DNA of 32,471 nucleotides, taken from positions 1 through 32,471 of the forward strand of contig JAFGRC010000027.1 in the NCBI GenBank assembly GCA_016935355.1, written 5' to 3'. A program made the position numbers and the translations under genes. Below, piece after piece: positions 1-7,480 of this stretch; position 1 is the stretch's first letter, and the number at the start of each line of letters is the position of its first letter. The notes beneath the pieces were generated by a model that made no database searches, was not told where the DNA came from, and saw nothing but the letters and a program-made list of their open reading frames with translations. This DNA comes from Bacteroidales bacterium. Its GTDB lineage: Bacteria > Bacteroidota > Bacteroidia > Bacteroidales > UBA10428.

Positions 1-1613
1 GACAGCTGTTCGGCACCATTCACGGAGGGGAATCCTTCAAAGGTTCTGATGCGGGTGATCAGCCGGCGATGCTTGAATACAACCAGTATGCTGTGACCAC
101 CGGTAACGGCAATACACGGGGCCTGTGGACGACTTATTACGATGGCGTCTCCCGGTGCAATGCTGTATTAAAGATCCTTCCCAATGTTACCGACATGTCA
201 GACGCCCGGAAGATCACGGTTGAAGCGGAGGCCAGGTTTTTACGGGCACATTATTACTTTTACATCAAAAGGGCTTTCAAGAACATTCCCTGGGTTGATG
301 AAACCACTGAGGATGTGCGTGTGCCCAATACGGTTGATAATGATGGCAGCACGTATGTAAACATCTGGCCCAACATTGCTGCCGATATGGATTTTGCCCG
401 CAAAAACCTTCCCGCTACACAAAAGGACCTTGGACGGCCTAACAAGTGGGCGGCAGACTGCTACTATGCCAAGATCCTGATCTACCGCGCCTGTGAAGGC
501 GAATATGCAAACGGTTTTACCGAAGCCCTTGCCATTCTGAACACTGCCATTACAAGCGGGGTAACCTCATCCGGCGATCCTTACGATCTGCTGCCAAGGT
601 ATCACGACAACTTCAACTGTACGACGGAAAATGGTCCTGAATTTGTCTGGGGAACGCAGTGCTCGGCCAATGACGGAACATCCCGGGGCGATTCGAACGG
701 TGACCCGAAATCCGTATGGATACAGTCACAGTCCAAGTCCGGTCCCGGACTAGGTCGTGGCTGGGGATTCCTGAATCCCACTCCTTTTTATGCCGATATG
801 TTCCGTGTTGATGCAAACGGTCTGCCATACCTCGATTTTTATGCCACCAATCCCAACAGGCTGAAAGATGACTATGGCCTGCCTGCTGCACCAGCCGGAG
901 CAGTCGATACTTTTATGATCGATGTCGACCCTGTTGATCCACGACTTGACTGGACCATCTCAAGAAGGGGTATCCCGTGTCTGGATTACGGCGATTTCCC
1001 GGGTGCTTCCTGGATCCGAAACCAGAGCCATGGCGGACCCTATATGGTCAAGAAGTGGTACATCTGGAAAAGCGAGGACGGTACGTTTACGGCACCTGGC
1101 CGTCGGAATACTGCCATGAACATTCCAACGATCCGTTTTGCCGATGTTCTGCTGATGGCAGCGGAATGTGCAGCTCAGGAAGGTCAGCTCGAACTGGCAA
1201 GAACCTATGTGAATCGGGTACGGCAGCGGATGATCGACAATTCGGACGATCCCATGAACTGGGTTAAAAGGGCAGATGGCGTGACCAATGCCGCCAACTA
1301 TGATATCGGCACTTATGATGCCGGTCTGCCAAATGATCCCTTCCTGGCCAAAGCTACGGCACTTGATGCCATCCTGTATGAACGGGCATTGGAACTGGGT
1401 ACAGAAGGCCACAGGTTCTGGGATGTTACACGCTTTGGTGAAGGGGAATATATTTTCAACCTCTTTATCAATACAGAAAAAGCCAGGTTCGACTACCTGT
1501 CCGAAGCTGTGTATACTGATATTCCCGACAGTTATCATCCCATCCCGAGGGATGCCATCGACAGGAGCCAAAAAGGTGGTGTGAATACATTAACACAAAA
1601 TCCGGGATATTAA
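1..1613 (+). CDS. SusD-like nutrient-binding outer membrane lipoprotein, 5'-truncated by the window edge
   Basis: This is the C-terminal part (about 536 codons visible) of a SusD/RagB-family lipoprotein, the surface lid that captures glycans or oligomers for a SusC channel. The frame is open from base 3, so the gene starts before the window, and its signal peptide and lipobox are not visible. Family marks are the early RCN-VLK and EAEARFLRAHYYF helices (the TPR-like part that contacts SusC), the PNKWAA segment, the ILYERALELGTEGHRFWD motif and the final HPIPRDAIDRS-to-QNPGY end. It is closely similar along its length to the second SusD-like protein at 5314-7170, so the two units probably arose by duplication. 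Its SusC partner should lie just upstream, outside the window. A terminator follows at 1638. The ligand cannot be told from sequence. Confidence 0.93.
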   Translation, partial: QLFGTIHGGESFKGSDAGDQPAMLEYNQYAVTTGNGNTRGLWTTYYDGVSRCNAVLKILPNVTDMSDARKITVEAEARFLRAHYYFYIKRAFKNIPWVDETTEDVRVPNTVDNDGSTYVNIWPNIAADMDFARKNLPATQKDLGRPNKWAADCYYAKILIYRACEGEYANGFTEALAILNTAITSGVTSSGDPYDLLPRYHDNFNCTTENGPEFVWGTQCSANDGTSRGDSNGDPKSVWIQSQSKSGPGLGRGWGFLNPTPFYADMFRVDANGLPYLDFYATNPNRLKDDYGLPAAPAGAVDTFMIDVDPVDPRLDWTISRRGIPCLDYGDFPGASWIRNQSHGGPYMVKKWYIWKSEDGTFTAPGRRNTAMNIPTIRFADVLLMAAECAAQEGQLELARTYVNRVRQRMIDNSDDPMNWVKRADGVTNAANYDIGTYDAGLPNDPFLAKATALDAILYERALELGTEGHRFWDVTRFGEGEYIFNLFINTEKARFDYLSEAVYTDIPDSYHPIPRDAIDRSQKGGVNTLTQNPGY

Positions 1614-1637
1614 TATTAAAGAGTAATTAGCATTTTT

Positions 1638-1670
1638 AGCGCGCTTCGGAAAACGGGGCGCGCTTTTTTA
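1638..1670 (+). terminator. Rho-independent terminator after the first SusD-like gene
   Basis: A perfect 7-bp GC-rich stem (agcgcgc at 1638-1644, gcgcgct at 1658-1664) closes a 13-base loop and runs into a T tract at 1664-1669. It lies 25 bases after the SusD stop codon and separates this unit from the next susC gene. Confidence 0.8.
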
Positions 1671-2049
1671 TTGATTGCTTTCCGGGTAAAAAAGCATCTT
1701 GCGGAAAATTCGGCTTTCTATTTTATGATATTTTGTGGTTTCCCGTAAAATCAGGCAACTTCCTCTTACTTTCGATTTCTATTAAAAAGAATCACTTGCT
1801 GATGTGGGATAACTTTTTTCAAACGTCTTTTTTTTAGATAATCCATAAACCTGAAAACCCTAAAAACCTGATTGTTGCTTGCAATGTCTTGCACCGTCAT
1901 ATTTGAACCTTCAGCCTGAGGCACTTGTGAAAATGCACTTAAAATATATTTATACCTGAAACCTGAATTATTTCTGAAGCTCAAACCTGAATTATTTCTG
2001 AACCTCAAACATCAGTACGCTCTATTTTATTAACCTAAATTTTCAATGT
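1671..2049 (+). other. Leader/intergenic region upstream of the susC-like gene
   Basis: About 380 bases between the first terminator and the susC-like start. It is AT-rich, with T tracts near 1813-1837. It carries an imperfect -7-like TACTTTCG at 1767-1774 without a matching -33 box at the usual distance, and a tandem 24-base repeat just before the gene (separate entry). A minus-strand reading frame of 80 codons crosses it, but its N-terminal FRNNSG duplication comes straight from the tandem repeat, so I do not call it a gene. Long leaders before susC genes often carry regulatory signals, but I recognise no sigma/anti-sigma gene or riboswitch here. Confidence 0.5.
1959..2006. repeat. Tandem 24-bp direct repeat (2 copies) before the susC-like gene
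   Basis: Two adjacent 24-base units occupy 1959-1982 and 1983-2006 and differ at a single base (gctc versus cctc near the unit end). A four-base start of a third unit (aaac) follows at 2007-2010. The repeat ends about 40 bases before the susC-like ATG, so it probably lies in the 5' untranslated leader. Its core (acctgaaacctgaa-type) resembles other intergenic tracts in the window, notably at 13284-13302. It could be a protein or RNA-binding site, or simply a copy of a family-wide intergenic repeat. Confidence 0.75.
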
Positions 2050-5000
2050 ATGAAAAAACTAACATTAATGCTCTTATCCTTGCTGATCGCAGGATTGCAA
2101 TTGGTACAGGCACAGGGAGTTACCATTACCGGAAGAACTATCGACGGTTCAACTGGTATACCGCTGCCCGGTGTTACAGTCCAGGTACAGGGTACTACTG
2201 TCGGGGCCATATCACAAGCAGATGGCACCTACAGAATTGCCAATGTGCCTGCTGGGTCTAACGCATTGATTTTCAGCTTTATTGGCTTTCAGACTCAGGA
2301 AGTTGCCATTGCAGGCCGGACGGTCATCGATGTCACGCTGCAGGAAGAGGTTACCGCTCTTGAAGAAATTGTGGTAACCGGTTATTCCGTGGAACGGAAA
2401 AAAGACATCATTGGTTCCGTATCTGTTGTCAACACCGATGAGATGCTGACCACACCTTCGGGTAATCTGACTGCCCAGCTTGCAGGACGTGTAGCCGGTG
2501 TCTCGGTTTCCGCCGATGGCTCTCTTGGTGGTTCTTCAAAGGTCCGCGTCCGCGGATTCGGTTCATTTGCCTCATCAGAACCCCTTTATGTCATTGACGG
2601 AGTACCTTCGGAAAGTGTGGATAATATCAATCCGAATGACATCGAATCGATGCAGTTCCTGAAAGATGCGGCTTCAGCCGCTGTATACGGATCACGCGCT
2701 GCCAGCGGTGTCGTGATCATCACCACAAGACAGGGCCGGGAAGGACCCGTACAGGTCAATCTGGATGCTTACTACGGAATCAATTACGTATCCGAGAGAG
2801 ATTTTCCGGAATTGCTCGATGGTCAGGAATGGGGGGAATATATCTGGCAATCCATGAGCAATGACGGTCTGACCCCCACACATCAACAATACGGTTCCGG
2901 TCCGACACCCGTGATACCGGAATACCTTCTTGCTGTAAACTATAGCGGACTGGATATAGGCGGGGCTGCCCTGGAAGAAATGAGGATCAGCGATCCGGAA
3001 CAATTCGCGTGGGCAGTCGATCCTGCAAACTATGATTATGCAAACCATCCGATTGTAAAATCTGCTGCAACAGACTGGTTCGATGAAGTGTACAATCCTG
3101 CCCCGATCACCAATGTCCAGCTGACCGCTGCCGGCGGTTCGGACAGGGGTAACTACGCCCTGTCGCTGAATTATTTCGACCAGGAGCAGACATCTGACGA
3201 GTACAGCTATTATACGAGGTATACCGTAAGGGCGAACAGCACTTTCAACATTCAGAGGATCATCAGGCTGGGTGAGAACCTTCAGATCATGTACAACGAA
3301 GGCAGAAATGTCGGGTTTCCAGCTTCAGCATGGACCATGCCCGCCATATTGCCTGTCTGGGACATTGCAGGGAATCCTGCCAGCTCAAGATGTCCGGATA
3401 TTTCCAAAACAAATCGCGGGGGAAAAGGGAACAATCCATTTAGTTATGCATGGCATGACCGTTTCGACAAGTATTACAACTACGGAATTTTTGGCAATGT
3501 TTTTGCCGAGCTGACCCTGTTCAATGACCTGGTGCTGCGTTCTTCATTCGGACTGGACTTCAATTACGGACAGAACCGGAATTTATCACAGACCACCTGG
3601 GAACACGCTGAAAGCAACGGCCAGCCGAACCAACTTGTATGGACATCACGCGATAATGTTGCTTGGACCTGGACCAATCAGGCCACCTATACAAAAACGC
3701 TGGGCAATCATTTAATAAAACTGTTGGTGGGCACCGAGGCCATCAACCAGGTAAGCTCAAGTAACCAGACCGATGTACAGGGTTTTGTCATCAATGATAA
3801 CCTGAGTTTCCTCGTCCCCTCTGCGGGAACAGGGACCAAAAACCTCAGCGGCTCTTTTACTCCCTATAAGCTGCTTTCATATTTCGGAAGGCTGGATTAT
3901 ACGTATGCTGACAAGTACATCTTCAATGCCACCATCCGTCGCGACGGTTCCTCAAAGTTCGGGCCGAACAGCAGGTGGGGCAACTTCCCGTCTGTTGCAG
4001 TCGGCTGGCGCGTAACGGGTGAAGAATTCATGAAGGGCATCACCTGGCTGACCGACCTGAAGCTGCGTGCCAGCTATGGTATCGTCGGCAATCAGAGCGG
4101 ATTGGCTTATAACAACCAGTTTACTACTTTTGTCCAATCCGTTTCGGAAACTTATCCTATTGGCGGTGCATCACAGCTGGGAAACAGTTATACCAAATCC
4201 AGAAAAGGCAATCCCGATGCAAGATGGGAAAAATCCACAACACAAAATTACGGTCTGGATGCCACATTCTTTGCAGGCAGTACAAGTCTGGCCGTTGACT
4301 TTTACATCAAGGAAACCGACGACCTTCTGGTACAGAACCAGGCTCCGTATACTGAAGCCAGTGTTACGCAGCCATACATTAACGTCGGGGACATCAAGAA
4401 CATCGGTCTCGACGTAAATCTCACCCAGCGCGGAAGGATAGCAGGTCAGGTTGACTACGAAGTAAGCGCCAATTTTTCGACATACAAAAATGAGGTGCTG
4501 AAAATCATGGATGACCCGGCCGTGGCACTTTATGGAGGCAGCGCAGAAGGGGGTAACGCCTGTATAACCATTGTAGGCGAGGAAATATCATCGTTCTACG
4601 GATATAAAATCGGCGGTTTTCTTGACGATGAGGCTGAACTGAATGCATATATAGCTTCCATTCCCGGCGGCACCTATATGACACCCAGACTGGGCGGCTG
4701 GTGGCTCGTCGATCAGAATGATGACGGGATCATCAATGCAGCTGACAGGACCATTCTGGGTTCACCGCACCCCGACTTCCAGGTGGGTTTCAACCTGGCA
4801 CTGGCATGGAAAGGGCTTGATTTTTCAGCCTTCCTGTTCTGGAACCAGGGAGGCCAGGTGTACAATGACGCCCGCTATAACGTCGACTTCAATACCTATG
4901 CATTCAACCGCAGCAAGCGCATGCTGTATGAATCCTGGACACCTGAAACCAAGGAAACAGCAAAACTGCCGCGGTTGTCCTGGAACGACGTCAGGTCCGC

Positions 5001-5280
5001 ACAGTATCCGACCGATTACTTGCTGGAAGATGCCACTTACCTGCGGGTCAGGACCATGCAGTTGGGTTATACGCTGCCCCGGAATCTTATCAGCAAGATC
5101 CGGCTGAACACGCTCAGGGTATACATCCAGGGACAGAACCTGATCACTGTCACAAACAAGGAATTCTCAGCCCTTGATCCCGGAGTCAGCCTCACAGGAA
5201 GCGACCTGGGCATGGGTGTTCTCCTGAACTTCAATCCGACACCGAAGCAGATCATTTTCGGCATCAACATAGGATTCTAA
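2050..5280 (+). CDS. SusC/RagA-family TonB-dependent outer membrane receptor
   Basis: This gene encodes a 1076-residue TonB-linked outer-membrane channel that, with its SusD partner, imports oligomers using proton-motive force relayed by TonB. Order of parts: signal peptide about 1-21 (hydrophobic stretch ending VQA-Q), carboxypeptidase-regulatory-like beta-sandwich about 25-100 (GVTITGRTIDGSTG, PLPGVTV, DGTYRI), TonB box EEIVVTGY at 105-112, plug about 118-230 (AGRVAGVSV, RVRGFGS, PLYVIDGVP, IESMQFLKDAASAAVYGSRAA), then the beta-barrel to the terminal INIGF. There is no N-terminal secretin/STN domain, so anti-sigma transduction through this receptor is unlikely. The chosen ATG puts the signal peptide directly at the N terminus; an overlapping ATG at 2046 is in another frame. 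The susD-like gene follows after 33 bases and is surely co-transcribed. The substrate is unknown. Confidence 0.96.
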   Translation: MKKLTLMLLSLLIAGLQLVQAQGVTITGRTIDGSTGIPLPGVTVQVQGTTVGAISQADGTYRIANVPAGSNALIFSFIGFQTQEVAIAGRTVIDVTLQEEVTALEEIVVTGYSVERKKDIIGSVSVVNTDEMLTTPSGNLTAQLAGRVAGVSVSADGSLGGSSKVRVRGFGSFASSEPLYVIDGVPSESVDNINPNDIESMQFLKDAASAAVYGSRAASGVVIITTRQGREGPVQVNLDAYYGINYVSERDFPELLDGQEWGEYIWQSMSNDGLTPTHQQYGSGPTPVIPEYLLAVNYSGLDIGGAALEEMRISDPEQFAWAVDPANYDYANHPIVKSAATDWFDEVYNPAPITNVQLTAAGGSDRGNYALSLNYFDQEQTSDEYSYYTRYTVRANSTFNIQRIIRLGENLQIMYNEGRNVGFPASAWTMPAILPVWDIAGNPASSRCPDISKTNRGGKGNNPFSYAWHDRFDKYYNYGIFGNVFAELTLFNDLVLRSSFGLDFNYGQNRNLSQTTWEHAESNGQPNQLVWTSRDNVAWTWTNQATYTKTLGNHLIKLLVGTEAINQVSSSNQTDVQGFVINDNLSFLVPSAGTGTKNLSGSFTPYKLLSYFGRLDYTYADKYIFNATIRRDGSSKFGPNSRWGNFPSVAVGWRVTGEEFMKGITWLTDLKLRASYGIVGNQSGLAYNNQFTTFVQSVSETYPIGGASQLGNSYTKSRKGNPDARWEKSTTQNYGLDATFFAGSTSLAVDFYIKETDDLLVQNQAPYTEASVTQPYINVGDIKNIGLDVNLTQRGRIAGQVDYEVSANFSTYKNEVLKIMDDPAVALYGGSAEGGNACITIVGEEISSFYGYKIGGFLDDEAELNAYIASIPGGTYMTPRLGGWWLVDQNDDGIINAADRTILGSPHPDFQVGFNLALAWKGLDFSAFLFWNQGGQVYNDARYNVDFNTYAFNRSKRMLYESWTPETKETAKLPRLSWNDVRSAQYPTDYLLEDATYLRVRTMQLGYTLPRNLISKIRLNTLRVYIQGQNLITVTNKEFSALDPGVSLTGSDLGMGVLLNFNPTPKQIIFGINIGF

Positions 5281-5313
5281 TTTAAATATTAATAACAATA
5301 AACGAAAAGTCAA

Positions 5314-7170
5314 ATGAAAAAGACATATTTAATCACATTAACATGTATATTATCGCTATGGCTGATTTCCTGCGACGAAAGTTTCCTCGAAGTAGATGCC
5401 GTAGGGTCTTTCAGCGAAAAATTGCTTCAAGATGCCACGGGTGTAGAAAACGCCCTGATCGGCGCATATGCATATCTGAATAATGGCTTTTATTCCAACA
5501 ATATTATGTGCGACTTTCATGGAGGCCTGCGTGGCGGTGAACTGAACAAGGGATCAGCAGCTTTTGACGTTCCCAGCTACAATGAATTCATAGCGTATGA
5601 TCTGTCCAATACCAACGATGCCGGTCTCTTTACCATGACCTATACCGGTGTGGACCGATGCAATACAGTTCTGAAACTTCTTGAATCTGTTACAGACCTT
5701 TCAGCAACAAGAAAACTCCAGGTGGAGGCGGAAGCCCGTTTTCTTCGTGCGATCTATTATTTCCACGGGAAAAAGAACATTTACAACATACCCTGGGTTG
5801 ATGAGACCACTGAAGATCCGCGCGTACCGAATTACGAAGGCGATCCGTCCGCTCAGAATTATGTGGACATCTGGCCAAACATGTTTGCAGATGTGGAATT
5901 TGCCATGAACAACCTTCCCGAAATACAAAGTCAGCCGGCAAGGCCGAACAAATGGGCTGCTCAGATATTGCTGGCCAAGTTTTACATGTATGCCTGGGGC
6001 TTTGAACCGGCCAAATACGCCAGCAAGCTTTCAGAAGCGCTCACATTGCTGACCGGTGCTATTAACAGCGGCGTTACAAATCAGGGAGACGCGTATGCCC
6101 TGCTGGAAAATTACAAGGACAATTTTGACGCTGCCTATGAACACCATTCCGAATACGTCTGGGGAGTTGAGTGCTCGATATTGGACGGTACTCCTGAATC
6201 ATTTTTTGGCGGGCCGAATTCATTTCCGGGCACTGTGCAGACAGGTTACTGGCGCGACAAGAATGGTCCGGACCTCGCCAAAGGATGGGGTTTCAAACAG
6301 CCAACCGAATGGTATGCAAATCATTTCCGTGTTGACGGAAGGGGACTTCCCTATCTGGATATGTTTGAAGGGCCCAGAAGCAGCTCCGACACCCTGAAAG
6401 ATGATTACGGCCTGCCTCCCGCACCGGCTGCTTTTGAAATCGATACACAGGGCGTTGATCCCAGGCTCGACTGGGCCATTGGCAGAAGGGGCATCGAATT
6501 CCTGGGATGGGGACCATTTGCAGGCTCGGCATGGATCCGTGCACAGCTGGAACAGGGACCTTACGGGGGCAAGAAATTCAAGGTCTGGAAAGACCAGATG
6601 GGCGTATACCAGAGTACAATCAGTGCCGCTCATGCGATTAATATACCGCTCATAAGGTTTGCAGATGTTTTGCTGATGGCTGCCGAGCTGGAGGTCCGTG
6701 TCAACGGAAACCTTGAAAAGGCAAGGGATTATGTAAATCAGGTAAGGGAACGAATGATGAACAATTCCTCCAGCGGGCGTCACTGGGTGAAGGTCGGTGG
6801 CAGGGACGGTACCGAAGATGCCGCCAATTACAGGATCGGCCTCTGGGACCCTTCTTATGCCGACGATCCCTTTGCCACCGAACAGGGTGCGCTGGATGCC
6901 ATACTGTATGAACGAACCCTTGAACTTGGAGAGGAGGGAACCCGGTTCTATGATCTGGTTAGGTTCGGGAAGGCAGTGGAAGAATGTAACACTTACCTGG
7001 ATTTTGAAAGATCCCTTCAGCATCCTGATGGCGGTCCCCGTTACGGGCATTACCAGTCCAGCTGGAGCTATGACGAACCGAAAGACAGGTTTTTACCCAT
7101 TCATACAACTGCTATTGACAGAAGCAAAAAGGAAGGTGTTGCGACACTGATACAGAATCCGGGTTATTAA
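5314..7170 (+). CDS. SusD/RagB-family nutrient-binding lipoprotein
   Basis: A 618-residue surface lipoprotein and partner of the SusC-like receptor 33 bases upstream. The N-terminal signal peptide ends in a lipobox LISC, so Cys20 should be lipidated, followed by the acidic DES start typical of surface-exposed Bacteroidota lipoproteins. Family segments are DRCNTVLKLL, EAEARFLRAIYYFH, PNKWAAQ, IPLIRFADVLLMAAE, ILYERTLELGEEGTRFYDLVRFG and the closing PIHTTAIDRSKKEG-to-QNPGY. It is clearly paralogous to the partial SusD at the window start: both share IPWVDETTED, KWAA, LKDDYGLP, LDWAI/TI-RRGI and the same final residues. Such shared blocks suggest related ligands. A hairpin and a strong terminator follow. 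No enzyme gene is attached to this unit inside the window. Confidence 0.95.
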   Translation: MKKTYLITLTCILSLWLISCDESFLEVDAVGSFSEKLLQDATGVENALIGAYAYLNNGFYSNNIMCDFHGGLRGGELNKGSAAFDVPSYNEFIAYDLSNTNDAGLFTMTYTGVDRCNTVLKLLESVTDLSATRKLQVEAEARFLRAIYYFHGKKNIYNIPWVDETTEDPRVPNYEGDPSAQNYVDIWPNMFADVEFAMNNLPEIQSQPARPNKWAAQILLAKFYMYAWGFEPAKYASKLSEALTLLTGAINSGVTNQGDAYALLENYKDNFDAAYEHHSEYVWGVECSILDGTPESFFGGPNSFPGTVQTGYWRDKNGPDLAKGWGFKQPTEWYANHFRVDGRGLPYLDMFEGPRSSSDTLKDDYGLPPAPAAFEIDTQGVDPRLDWAIGRRGIEFLGWGPFAGSAWIRAQLEQGPYGGKKFKVWKDQMGVYQSTISAAHAINIPLIRFADVLLMAAELEVRVNGNLEKARDYVNQVRERMMNNSSSGRHWVKVGGRDGTEDAANYRIGLWDPSYADDPFATEQGALDAILYERTLELGEEGTRFYDLVRFGKAVEECNTYLDFERSLQHPDGGPRYGHYQSSWSYDEPKDRFLPIHTTAIDRSKKEGVATLIQNPGY

Positions 7171-7196
7171 CAGGATGGTGTTAGTTAGTGTGTCAG

Positions 7197-7240
7197 GGTC
7201 AACCGGTTGAAATGATTTCATTTCCCGGTGTTAATTGACC
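7197..7240 (+). other. Imperfect stem-loop between susD-like stop and terminator
   Basis: A nested imperfect hairpin can form: ggtcaa (7197-7202) with ttgacc (7235-7240), ccgg (7203-7206) with ccgg (7225-7228), and tgaaa (7208-7212) with tttca (7216-7220), leaving a six-base bulge. It has no T tract, so it is not a terminator itself. It sits directly before the terminator and might stabilise the 3' end of the susCD mRNA. The functional role is inference. Confidence 0.4.
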
Positions 7241-7244
7241 GATC

Positions 7245-7280
7245 AGACGCCGCCTTAAAAAAAAGGCGGCGTCTTTTTTT
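7245..7280 (+). terminator. Rho-independent terminator of the susCD-like operon
   Basis: A perfect 11-bp stem (left arm 7245-7255, right arm 7264-7274), extendable to 12 bp, closes an A-rich loop and runs into seven T residues at 7274-7280. The A residues of the loop would also give a U-tract on the other strand, but no minus-strand gene ends here. Confidence 0.93.
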
Positions 7281-7448
7281 AAGGGAGCAAAAAACCACAA
7301 ACAGAAAACGCGGAACGGGAAAGTCGAAATCCGGAACAGGTAACCAGGAGCGCTTCCGGCAACCCTGAACAAGCAACCAGGGATAAGGAACGGAAAGTTT
7401 TACAGTGCGTTTGCAGGTTAGATCCCCCTTCCCGAAACGATTTTTCAC
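7281..7448 (+). other. Intergenic purine-rich tract before the malic enzyme gene
   Basis: I see no gene here. From about 7287 to 7398 the plus strand is rich in short A/G/C words such as ggaac, aacc and cagg, similar in style to the tracts at 1849-2010 and 13247-13304. A candidate -7 box for the downstream gene follows at 7449. Confidence 0.4.
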
Positions 7449-7456
7449 TACCTTTA
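7449..7456 (+). promoter_or_regulatory. Candidate -7 box for the malic enzyme gene
   Basis: TACCTTTA matches seven of eight positions of the Bacteroidota -7 consensus TAnnTTTG. Transcription would start near 7463 and leave a leader of about 18 bases before the ATG. No good TTTG-type -33 box is seen at the usual spacing, so this is tentative. Confidence 0.33.
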
Positions 7457-7480
7457 TTCCATCATTAAAATTCCTGTGCA

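Noticed and set aside
1959-2006. Possible CRISPR repeat
   Set aside because: There are only two units, directly adjacent with no spacer, and no cas genes in the window.
1766-2008. Minus-strand 80-codon frame with repeated FRNNSG
   Set aside because: The repeated peptide is produced by the 24-bp tandem DNA repeat and the rest looks like AT-rich intergenic translation. There is no promoter, family or neighbour support.
6220-7050. Long antisense frame (276 codons) across the second SusD gene, with a similar 203-codon antisense frame at 960-1571 in the first SusD
   Set aside because: Both lie opposite strongly supported SusD genes at corresponding places and arise from shared codon usage of the paralogues. 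Their translations are rich in Cys, Pro and His without motifs.
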